Part shown: positions 7,073 to 11,587 of the stretch, one piece after another
How positions within the stretch are numbered: the first letter of the stretch is position 1
Layout: every line of letters starts with the position of its first letter
From: an uncultured Blautia sp.
Lineage (GTDB): Bacteria > Bacillota > Clostridia > Lachnospirales > Lachnospiraceae
Length of the DNA stretch: 17,441 nt
NCBI GenBank assembly: GCA_900549015.1
Contig: URMH01000052.1
Coordinates: forward strand, 1-17,441
Direction of reading: 5' to 3'
The notes under the pieces: generated by a model
Told to the model about the DNA's origin: nothing
Seen by the model: the letters and a program-made list of their open reading frames with translations, nothing else
The model's database searches: none
Program-made: the position numbers and the translations under genes

Positions 7073-8550
7073 TCTCTCTCCTTTTCTATTAAAATGTGTT
7101 TTGTGCCGATCTCTTCCCGGAAGGCTTTATCATGCTCCACCAAAACCATTGTCGGCTTATATTCTCTTATCAGAGCTTCTATCTGCATTCTGGAATACAG
7201 ATCCACAAAATTTAAGGGCTCGTCCCATACATACAAATGCGCCTTTTCACAGAGGCTTTTTGCGAGAAGAACCTTTTTCTTCTGTCCGCTGGAAAATTCG
7301 CTCATGTCTTTCTCAAACTGTACTCTGTCAAAGTCCAGCTTCCGTAAAAGTGCTTTAAAAAGACTTTCCTCAATTCTATTTTCTCTTGCAAAATCACTGA
7401 GATTTCCCTGAAGCCATGATGTATCCTGAGGGACGTAGGAAATAATGAGATTTCTCCCCTTCTCCACGATTCCCGTATACGTCTTTTCCTCTCCTGCCAG
7501 AAGCTTTAAAAGACTGCTTTTTCCGCTTCCGTTTTTACCGTCAAGAACAATTCTGTCACCCTTTTGAATGCAAAAAGACACCGGGCGACACACCGGTTTT
7601 CCATCATAATATATCACAGCCTCCGAAAACGAAGCAAGCGTATCCTGTGTATATTCCAGGGGAAAGAGCTTCAGATTCTCCGTGCTTTCCCTGTTTTGAA
7701 GGAGCTTTGATTTTTCTTCTAACGCCCGCCGCGTCCTTGTTTCGATAATCTTGGAACGCTTCATCATTTTTGCCGCCTTATGCCCCACATATCCTCTGTC
7801 CACCGGTCCATTTCCATATTTGGAAGCCTCCGTTTTATCTGACCAGCCGGATGTGCGCTCTGACGCCTTTTCCAGACGGCGAATATCTTTTTGAAGACGC
7901 ACGTTTTCTGCCTCTTCAAATTTCTGCCTGTTCTCGAAATTTTCCAGCCAGGAAGAAAAATTTCCGCTTTGCACCTCAATATCCGTCTTATTTAAAGATA
8001 AAATATGATTTGTACAACCATCAAGAAACGCCCTGTCATGAGACACAAGAATAAATCCTCTTTTTCGTTTTAAATAAGCGGAAACCAGCTCCCTTGCTCC
8101 CATATCCAGATGATTGGTCGGCTCGTCAATTAAAAGAAAATGCCCTTCATTAAGAAAAAGAGCCGCAAGCAGTGCCTTTGTCTGCTCTCCCTGGGAAAGA
8201 AGACCAAACGGCTTTTCCAAAACTTCCGCTTCCATGGAAAGATACGAAAGTTCCCGCATAAATTCCCAGGTTTCTGCCACAGGACAGACCTCTCTTAAAA
8301 CTTCTTCGGTTCTTACATTTTTATCTTTTACCTCATATGGAAAATAATCAAATTGTACAGAACTTAAAATCCGTCCCTGATATTCATACTTTCCAAGAAG
8401 CAACTTTAAAAAAGTGGTTTTTCCCCTGCCATTTCTGCCTGTAAATCCAAGTTTCCAGTTCGTATCAATTTGGAAACTTACGTTATCAAATATCTTATCA
8501 CAGCTTGTATCATACGAAAATGTAAGGTTTTCTACTTTGATCACTGACAT
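7069..8550 (-). CDS. Lsa-type ABC-F ribosomal protection protein (antibiotic resistance family)
   Basis: This 493-aa protein has two ABC domains and no membrane helices. Domain 1: Walker A GRNGRGKT (38-45), signature LLSQGEQTK (117-125, Gln for the usual Gly), Walker B FLLIDEPTNHLD (138-149). Domain 2: Walker A GKNGSGKS (338-345), signature FSSGQ (419-423), Walker B LYVWDEPLNFVD (439-450). The linker (about 200-290) contains GWSDKTEASKYGNG and GHKAAKMMKRSK, typical of the Lsa branch, whose members displace lincosamides, streptogramin A and pleuromutilins from the ribosome. Length equals Lsa proteins (about 490-500). I start at the ATG at 8550 (MSVIKVENLTFSYD) with AAAGGGG 8 bases upstream; an in-frame GTG at 8616 would lie inside a hairpin. 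It is preceded by a long structured leader that suggests drug-induced attenuation. Actual drug spectrum cannot be read from sequence. Confidence 0.88.
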   Translation of the reverse strand: MSVIKVENLTFSYDTSCDKIFDNVSFQIDTNWKLGFTGRNGRGKTTFLKLLLGKYEYQGRILSSVQFDYFPYEVKDKNVRTEEVLREVCPVAETWEFMRELSYLSMEAEVLEKPFGLLSQGEQTKALLAALFLNEGHFLLIDEPTNHLDMGARELVSAYLKRKRGFILVSHDRAFLDGCTNHILSLNKTDIEVQSGNFSSWLENFENRQKFEEAENVRLQKDIRRLEKASERTSGWSDKTEASKYGNGPVDRGYVGHKAAKMMKRSKIIETRTRRALEEKSKLLQNRESTENLKLFPLEYTQDTLASFSEAVIYYDGKPVCRPVSFCIQKGDRIVLDGKNGSGKSSLLKLLAGEEKTYTGIVEKGRNLIISYVPQDTSWLQGNLSDFARENRIEESLFKALLRKLDFDRVQFEKDMSEFSSGQKKKVLLAKSLCEKAHLYVWDEPLNFVDLYSRMQIEALIREYKPTMVLVEHDKAFREEIGTKHILIEKERE

Positions 8551-8555
8551 ATAAA

Positions 8556-8563
8556 ATTCCCCT
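8556..8563 (-). promoter_or_regulatory. Ribosome binding site of the Lsa-type ABC-F gene
   Basis: AAGGGGAA directly upstream of the ATG at 8550. It decides the start. AGGGGAATT (8563-8555) is perfectly complementary to AATTCCCCT in the same leader (8779-8771), so long-range masking is possible but untested. Confidence 0.6.
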
Positions 8564-8571
8564 TTCCTGCT

Positions 8572-8596
8572 AAAAGAGAATCCTGCTCGCAGGATT
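8572..8596 (-). terminator. Second leader hairpin with short T tract, just before the ABC-F ribosome binding site
   Basis: On the minus strand AATCCTGC (8596-8589) pairs with GCAGGATT (8588-8581), followed by CTCTTTT. This is a compact intrinsic terminator-like element about 20 bases upstream of the AAAGGGG site. Its tract is weak (CTCTTTTA), so it may be a leaky terminator or a hairpin affecting ribosome access. Its 20-bp core is identical to the strong terminator at 5542-5561. Confidence 0.5.
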
Positions 8597-8659
8597 TTCC
8601 GTCTGCGGCGGGGCACTTAGCGACCTACTTCTTTTCCGCCGCAGTGCGATTCTACGGAA
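8597..8659 (-). ncRNA. GC-rich two-part stem in the ABC-F leader
   Basis: CTGCGGCGG (8644-8636) pairs perfectly with CCGCCGCAG (8611-8603), and TTCCGT (8659-8654) with ACGGAA (8602-8597), leaving a 9-nt one-sided bulge (8653-8645) and a 24-nt apical loop. It stacks immediately next to the second terminator-like hairpin. I do not recognise it as a known riboswitch class. Confidence 0.55.
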
Positions 8660-8704
8660 GCGTTTTTATGTTGTGGAACATTACAAAGGAATTTCCCATA
8701 ACAT

Positions 8705-8741
8705 AAAAACAGAGCTGCAGAAAAGTTCACTTCTACAGCTC
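8705..8741 (-). terminator. Intrinsic terminator (attenuator) in the ABC-F leader
   Basis: GAGCTGTAGAAG (8741-8730) pairs with TTTCTGCAGCTC (8723-8712) over 12 bp including two G-U pairs, with a 6-nt loop, and is followed by TGTTTTT (8711-8705). It lies about 155 bases before the ABC-F start, so transcripts would end unless it is disrupted. Its 3' arm is also complementary to 8811-8798, the proposed antiterminator strand. Confidence 0.7.
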
Positions 8742-8793
8742 ATTCTTTCAGGTTTATCCTCCTATTAAACAGGGGAATTATATCAAAGAAAGC

Positions 8794-8877
8794 GTTTAAC
8801 TTTTCTGCAACAGACATAATAATACCATCAACTGATATTATTATATATTCTAATATTATCTGCAGAAAAAATTAAAC
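8794..8877 (-). promoter_or_regulatory. Anti-antiterminator pairing in the ABC-F leader
   Basis: GTTTAA (8877-8872) and TTTTCTGCA (8869-8861), lying inside the leader-peptide codons, pair with TGCAGAAAA (8809-8801) and TTAAAC (8799-8794), giving 15 bp with a small TT/G internal loop. A nested hairpin ATAATAATA/TATTATTAT lies inside. The downstream strand can instead pair over 14 bp (8811-8798 with 8727-8714, one G-U) with the terminator arm. Confidence 0.65.
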
Positions 8878-8879
8878 AT
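8856..8879 (-). CDS. Putative leader peptide MFNFFCR upstream of the ABC-F gene
   Basis: A 7-codon reading frame, ATG at 8879 and TAA at 8858-8856. It is preceded by GAGGTGA, almost the full anti-Shine-Dalgarno complement, 7 bases from the ATG, and starts about 24 nt after the predicted transcription start. Its codons form the 5' arm of the anti-antiterminator stem. Ribosomes stalled here by a drug would free the downstream strand to block the terminator. Short leader peptides of this kind control several erm and ABC-F genes. I know no specific homologue of this peptide; translation is inferred from the binding site and layout. Confidence 0.6.
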   Translation of the reverse strand: MFNFFCR

Positions 8880-8909
8880 CTTTTCACCTCTTTCACTCAA
8901 ATTGGTATG

Positions 8910-8938
8910 AGTATAACATATCAGGACGAAACAGGCAA
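8910..8938 (-). promoter_or_regulatory. Promoter of the ABC-F leader
   Basis: Minus-strand TTGCCT (8938-8933), 17-bp spacer, TATACT (8915-8910) with an extended -10 (TGT in front). The predicted start is about 8903, which gives a leader of roughly 350 nt before the ABC-F ATG. It lies just past the toxin gene stop. Confidence 0.75.
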
Positions 8939-8964
8939 CGGTTTCTTAAAATCTTTCATTTTTT

Positions 8965-9354
8965 TCAAATACATCGCACAAAATCTTTATATGCGCTATC
9001 TGCTTCATTTTCTAAATCATATAATTCAAGTTCTGAATCTGGCACTGGAATCATATGGCTGATTCTTAATGTTCCTTTTAATTCTTTTTCACCCGATATA
9101 TTTTTTACTACAATTCGGATAATCGGTATAATACTCTTTTTTATTACTTTATTCGCTCCGGCTATTTGATAATCAGAATCTTTTGGCGAAGACATCGGTA
9201 TGTAATAATTATATTTTCCTATATGTAATACTACTCCCAAATATTTTCTTGTATGTGTTCTGGAACTAATTTTATTAGAATACACATTTGGAAAGTCTTT
9301 ACGAAGCCACTCCACATATTCATCTGAAACACTATATAATTTGAATTGTTCCAT
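8965..9354 (-). CDS. Type III toxin-antitoxin endoribonuclease toxin, ToxN/AbiQ/CptN family (short)
   Basis: The 129-aa product has the ToxN fold signature in order: FKLYSVSDEYVEWLR (4-18), RKYLGVVLHIGKYNYYIPMSSPK (36-58, with the SSPK catalytic-serine region), then GTLRISHMIPVPDSELELYDL (94-114) and the start of the last helix, YKDFV (122-126). ToxN-like toxins cut RNA at A-rich sites and are kept silent by a repeat RNA. The start is set by AGAGGAG about 6 bases before the ATG. The antitoxin RNA repeats and terminator lie directly upstream on the same strand, the textbook order. ToxN and AbiQ run about 170-180 aa with two further C-terminal helices; these are absent here, so it may be a shorter subtype or a truncated, possibly inactive toxin. 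Confidence 0.85.
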   Translation of the reverse strand: MEQFKLYSVSDEYVEWLRKDFPNVYSNKISSRTHTRKYLGVVLHIGKYNYYIPMSSPKDSDYQIAGANKVIKKSIIPIIRIVVKNISGEKELKGTLRISHMIPVPDSELELYDLENEADSAYKDFVRCI

Positions 9355-9379
9355 TCATTTCTCCTCTTGACCTTTAACT

Positions 9380-9402
9380 AAAAAAAGGGAGCAAATGCTC
9401 CC
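9380..9402 (-). terminator. Intrinsic terminator between antitoxin RNA and toxin gene
   Basis: GGGAGCA (9402-9396) pairs with TGCTCCC (9393-9387), followed by seven T (9386-9380). In type III systems this attenuates the toxin mRNA so that repeat RNA exceeds toxin; 25 bases separate it from the toxin start. Confidence 0.9.
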
Positions 9403-9404
9403 CT

Positions 9405-9482
9405 GAGTTTAAAATTCTCCACTTATATGGCAGGAGCTCTCCCGAGTTTAAAATCTTCCACTTATATGGCAGGAACTCTCCC
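9405..9482 (-). repeat. Two tandem 39-bp antitoxin repeats
   Basis: Units at 9405-9443 and 9444-9482 match at 36 of 39 positions with no spacer. Within each RNA unit positions 8-11 can pair with 24-27 (CUCC/GGAG in one, UUCC/GGAA in the other) and GAG (5-7) with CUC (37-39). The C8-G27 pair in one unit is U8-A27 in the other, a compensatory change. Confidence 0.9.
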
Positions 9483-9508
9483 GAAGATAGTTTCCTATCT
9501 ATAATAAT

Positions 9509-9514
9509 ATTATA
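9509..9514 (-). promoter_or_regulatory. Probable -10 element of the antitoxin RNA promoter
   Basis: A consensus TATAAT on the minus strand (9514-9509) lies just before the 5' hairpin of the repeat RNA, overlapping the stop codon of the upstream gene. No good -35 is seen at 16-18 bp; an alternative is TTTTAA with TATTAT 17 bp later. Confidence 0.45.
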
Positions 9515-10031
9515 TACATTCTCTTAAAATCCACGTAATAACACAGTGAAAACCATTTTCTTTATTTCTCTCTCTTTCAAATTTTCCTCTTATTTCATCG
9601 CTCAGATTACGTTCTTCTTCTCCTATATCTTTTGGAAAATCTCCATAATTTCGGATATATCCGCTCATTGTATAGAAAAATTTATTTCCCAGAAACTGCA
9701 GATCTTTGTCAAAAAAGAGAGCCGCTGTAAATTTTTTCGATTTACTTCTGTCTTCGTATGTATCCTCAAGATTATACTTCTTTTTCAGAATGTCAATCAC
9801 TTCATCAAAATCAAAAATCCCCAGAAACAACACAATCCCTGACTTCTGAAATGCCTTATCTGAAAGTTTTTCCTTTTCTTTATTCTGCTGTAAAAACTCT
9901 CTGAAATGTTCTTCCCAGTTTTCTGTTTCTCTGTCCAGAGTCATCATTCCCTGCTCTCCCGGCTCAACAGAACCCTCCGACAGATTTTCCACTAGAATCC
10001 ACGCGTCCAAAATATTTTCTTTTGTATTCAT
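9510..10031 (-). CDS. Hypothetical protein, probably an N-terminal remnant of a large AAA/helicase-like protein
   Basis: The 173-aa acidic, soluble product begins MNTKENILDAWILVENLSEGSV. It contains NWEEHFREFL (38-47) and KSGIVLFLGIFDFDEVIDIL (about 63-82), with TAALFFDKDLQFLGNKFFYTMSGYIRNYGDFPKDIGEEE about 102-140. From memory this pattern matches the N terminus of large (over 1,000 aa) Firmicute AAA-domain/helicase-like proteins; I could not check it. The present frame stops after GFHCVITWILRECI with no ATPase motifs, so it is either a broken remnant or a stand-alone domain. It has its own good promoter and ribosome binding site. The antitoxin promoter overlaps its stop, as if the toxin-antitoxin locus had been inserted over its 3' part. 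Confidence 0.55.
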   Translation of the reverse strand: MNTKENILDAWILVENLSEGSVEPGEQGMMTLDRETENWEEHFREFLQQNKEKEKLSDKAFQKSGIVLFLGIFDFDEVIDILKKKYNLEDTYEDRSKSKKFTAALFFDKDLQFLGNKFFYTMSGYIRNYGDFPKDIGEEERNLSDEIRGKFERERNKENGFHCVITWILRECI

Positions 10032-10087
10032 AAATACGCCTTTCCAGATAAAAAATTTCCGTGCTCTGTTCGCTTTTTTCTTATTTC

Positions 10088-10116
10088 ATTTTACCATTCC
10101 CCGCTCTTAACCTCAA
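10088..10116 (-). promoter_or_regulatory. Promoter of the 173-aa hypothetical gene
   Basis: Minus-strand TTGAGG (10116-10111), 17-bp spacer and TAAAAT (10093-10088) preceded by TGG. It is back to back with the microcompartment operon promoter, 24 bases away. Confidence 0.65.
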
Positions 10117-10140
10117 CAAAAAAGTCACTGTTTTCTCCGC

Positions 10141-10169
10141 TTGACAGGCGCTCTTCCAGATAGTATCAT
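10141..10169 (+). promoter_or_regulatory. Promoter of the microcompartment satellite operon
   Basis: TTGACA (10141-10146) is the perfect -35 consensus, followed by a 17-bp spacer and TATCAT (10164-10169). The start is near 10176, 28 nt before the eutS ATG. No antiterminator stem of the EutV type was noticed in the short leader. Confidence 0.75.
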
Positions 10170-10203
10170 TTACTTATGTATATAGAAAGAAAGGGTTTAA
10201 AAA

Positions 10204-10569
10204 ATGTCAAATAACCACGAAGAACAAATCAGAATTGTGCAGGAAACAGTAGCCGGGAAAGAAATTACCTTTGCCCACGTTATGGGAAGTCCGGCTCCTA
10301 TTGTATATCAGAAGCTTGGATTAAACCCACAGCTTGATTATCGCTCTTCTGCCATTGGAATTATGAATATGACGCCGCCGGAATCTGCTGTCATCGCTTC
10401 TGATATTGCAGTAAAAAGCGGAAATGTATATCTTGGATTTGCAGACCGTTTTACAGGTACGCTTATCATTACCGGAGAAATTTCAGATGTTATGTCAGCT
10501 CTGACAGAAATCGTAACCTTTTTCAGAGATTCTCTCGGATATGTAGTCTGTGACATCACAAAGAGATAG
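10204..10569 (+). CDS. eutS: Bacterial microcompartment shell protein, EutS/PduU family (first copy)
   Basis: This 121-aa single-BMC-domain protein belongs to the permuted EutS/PduU group, which builds shell hexamers around ethanolamine or propanediol enzymes. Seen in order: an N-terminal strand region (RIVQETVAGKEITFAHVMGSP, 10-30), LDYRSSAIGIMNMTPPESAVIASDIAVK (44-71) and GNVYLGFADRFTGTLIITGEISDV (73-96), the last matching the conserved GFLDRFTGSLVVTGD block of EutS. A short C-terminal tail ends CDITKR. Length is close to the usual 111-116 aa. It is first in a three-gene run; the second copy follows 12 bases later. Calling it EutS rather than PduU is by resemblance, since the two are hard to separate. 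Confidence 0.9.
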   Translation: MSNNHEEQIRIVQETVAGKEITFAHVMGSPAPIVYQKLGLNPQLDYRSSAIGIMNMTPPESAVIASDIAVKSGNVYLGFADRFTGTLIITGEISDVMSALTEIVTFFRDSLGYVVCDITKR

Positions 10570-10581
10570 GAAGTGTAAAAC

Positions 10582-11010
10582 ATGACCCGTATAACAAAGG
10601 AAGAACTGCTGGAAAAGCTGTTCCATGATGACTATGAGCATCTGAAAGGGAAACGCCTCCGCATGACCCGTGTTCGCGTTCCCGGAAAAGAAGTCTGCCT
10701 TGCCCATATTATCAGCACTTCCCAGACTTCTGTTTACCAGAATCTGGGGCTTCACATCGGAGTTCACGAAGGAGAAAACCATACGGGAGAATCTCTTGGT
10801 CTTATCCGTTTCACTCCCTGGGAGGCTGTTGTGGTCGCTGCTGACGTAGCACTCAAAAGCGCCTCTGTGGACATTGGATTTATGGATCGTTTCTGCGGTT
10901 CTCTTATTATCACCGGAAACCTTTCTCAGGTGCAGACTGCAGTGGAAGAAGTTGTCCGCTATTTCCATGACGACCTGGGTTTTCAGACCTGTGACATACA
11001 CAGAAGTTAA
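10582..11010 (+). CDS. Bacterial microcompartment shell protein, EutS/PduU family (second copy, N-terminally extended)
   Basis: This 142-aa paralogue of the preceding gene shares VYQNLGL, LGLIRFTPWEAVVVAADVALKSA and VDIGFMDRFCGSLIITGNLSQV, and ends CDIHRS. It has about 20 extra N-terminal residues (MTRITKEELLEKLFHDDYEHL) that are charged and probably helical. In PduU the N terminus forms a beta-barrel over the pore, so the extension may cap or plug the hexamer pore or bind cargo; this is inference. The ribosome binding site GGAAGTG is weak. The 12-base gap to the first copy indicates one transcript and suggests a tandem duplication that diverged. Confidence 0.87.
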   Translation: MTRITKEELLEKLFHDDYEHLKGKRLRMTRVRVPGKEVCLAHIISTSQTSVYQNLGLHIGVHEGENHTGESLGLIRFTPWEAVVVAADVALKSASVDIGFMDRFCGSLIITGNLSQVQTAVEEVVRYFHDDLGFQTCDIHRS

Positions 11011-11031
11011 AACAATCGGAGCAATATAATT

Positions 11032-11559
11032 ATGAAGAAATTATTTTTAATGGGACGAAGCGAAGCCGGCAAAACTTCTTTAACACAGGCGCTAAAAGGA
11101 GAAGAGCTGCATTACGAAAAAACGCAGTACACCATTACAGACGATGATACCATCGACTCTCCCGGAGAATATGCAGAATCTAAACGCTTCAGCGTAGGAC
11201 TCGCCTGTTTTTCTTTTGAGGCCGATGTAGTGGGAATTGTCCAGGCAGCAGATGAGCCGTATAATCTTTTCAGTCCATGTCTGGGCGCTTTTATCCTGCG
11301 TCCTATTATTGGAATTATCACAAAAACAGATTCTCCTTACGCCAACATTCCTATGGTAAAACAATGGCTGATAAATTCGGGCTGCCAGCGTATTTTTCTT
11401 GTAAATAATGTAACAAGGGAAGGTATTGATGAGCTGATCGAATATCTCGCCGACGATCCGGTAACTCTTACGCTGGAACAGGCAAAATTCAAACAGAGTC
11501 TTGGATTAAATGAATGGGATCCGCTGCCTGAGGGCGTCCATTATCCAAACGAAATATAA
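11032..11559 (+). CDS. eutP: EutP/PduV family small GTPase-like microcompartment protein
   Basis: The 175-aa protein is a P-loop NTPase of the EutP/PduV group. Motifs: G1 GRSEAGKTSL (8-17), G3-like DSPGEY (42-47), G4-like TKTD (97-100), and the hydrophobic SVGLACFSFEADVVGIVQAA block (54-73). PduV is associated with the microcompartment exterior and movement; one EutP was reported to have acetate kinase activity, which would complete a PduL-type acetyl-phosphate route. The C-terminal region is a little longer than usual (about 145-160 aa). Its GGAG ribosome binding site (11018-11021) is 10 bases before the ATG. It is last in the eutS-eutS-eutP operon and ends in a strong terminator. Confidence 0.88.
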   Translation: MKKLFLMGRSEAGKTSLTQALKGEELHYEKTQYTITDDDTIDSPGEYAESKRFSVGLACFSFEADVVGIVQAADEPYNLFSPCLGAFILRPIIGIITKTDSPYANIPMVKQWLINSGCQRIFLVNNVTREGIDELIEYLADDPVTLTLEQAKFKQSLGLNEWDPLPEGVHYPNEI

Positions 11560-11587
11560 ACAGGGGAGGTTTTCCTCCCCTGTTTTT
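11558..11587. terminator. Bidirectional intrinsic terminator
   Basis: A perfect 12-bp stem AAACAGGGGAGG (11558-11569) with CCTCCCCTGTTT (11574-11585), TTTT loop, then more T. It serves the plus-strand eutP operon and, on the other strand, the converging 11586-12332 gene. Confidence 0.9.

Larger units (their letters stand above)
9380..9502 (-). ncRNA. Type III antitoxin RNA (ToxI/CptI-like)
   Basis: Minus-strand transcript predicted from about 9502 to the T tract at 9380. It opens with a hairpin AGATAG-GAAA-CTATCT (9500-9485), then two 39-nt repeats and a short third start that merges into the terminator. The RNA folds to guard the toxin and is cut by it into repeat-sized units in known systems. 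The position (before the terminator and toxin, same strand), period and repeat copy number fit the ToxI/CptI/AbiQ antitoxins. Whether the repeats form the typical pseudoknot was not established here. Confidence 0.8.

Noticed and set aside
8551..8616. In-frame GTG start at 8616 giving a 515-aa ABC-F
   Set aside because: The extension (MPRRRRKILRAG) lies inside the leader stem and hairpin, has no ribosome binding site, and homology of the family begins at MSVIKVENLTF.
9405..9482. Repeats considered as a CRISPR array
   Set aside because: Only two copies are adjacent with no spacers, and they sit between an antitoxin promoter and terminator upstream of a ToxN-like gene.
10582..11010. Second EutS-type gene as a frameshifted fusion partner of the first
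   Set aside because: Each has its own start, binding site and full BMC domain; these are paralogues.
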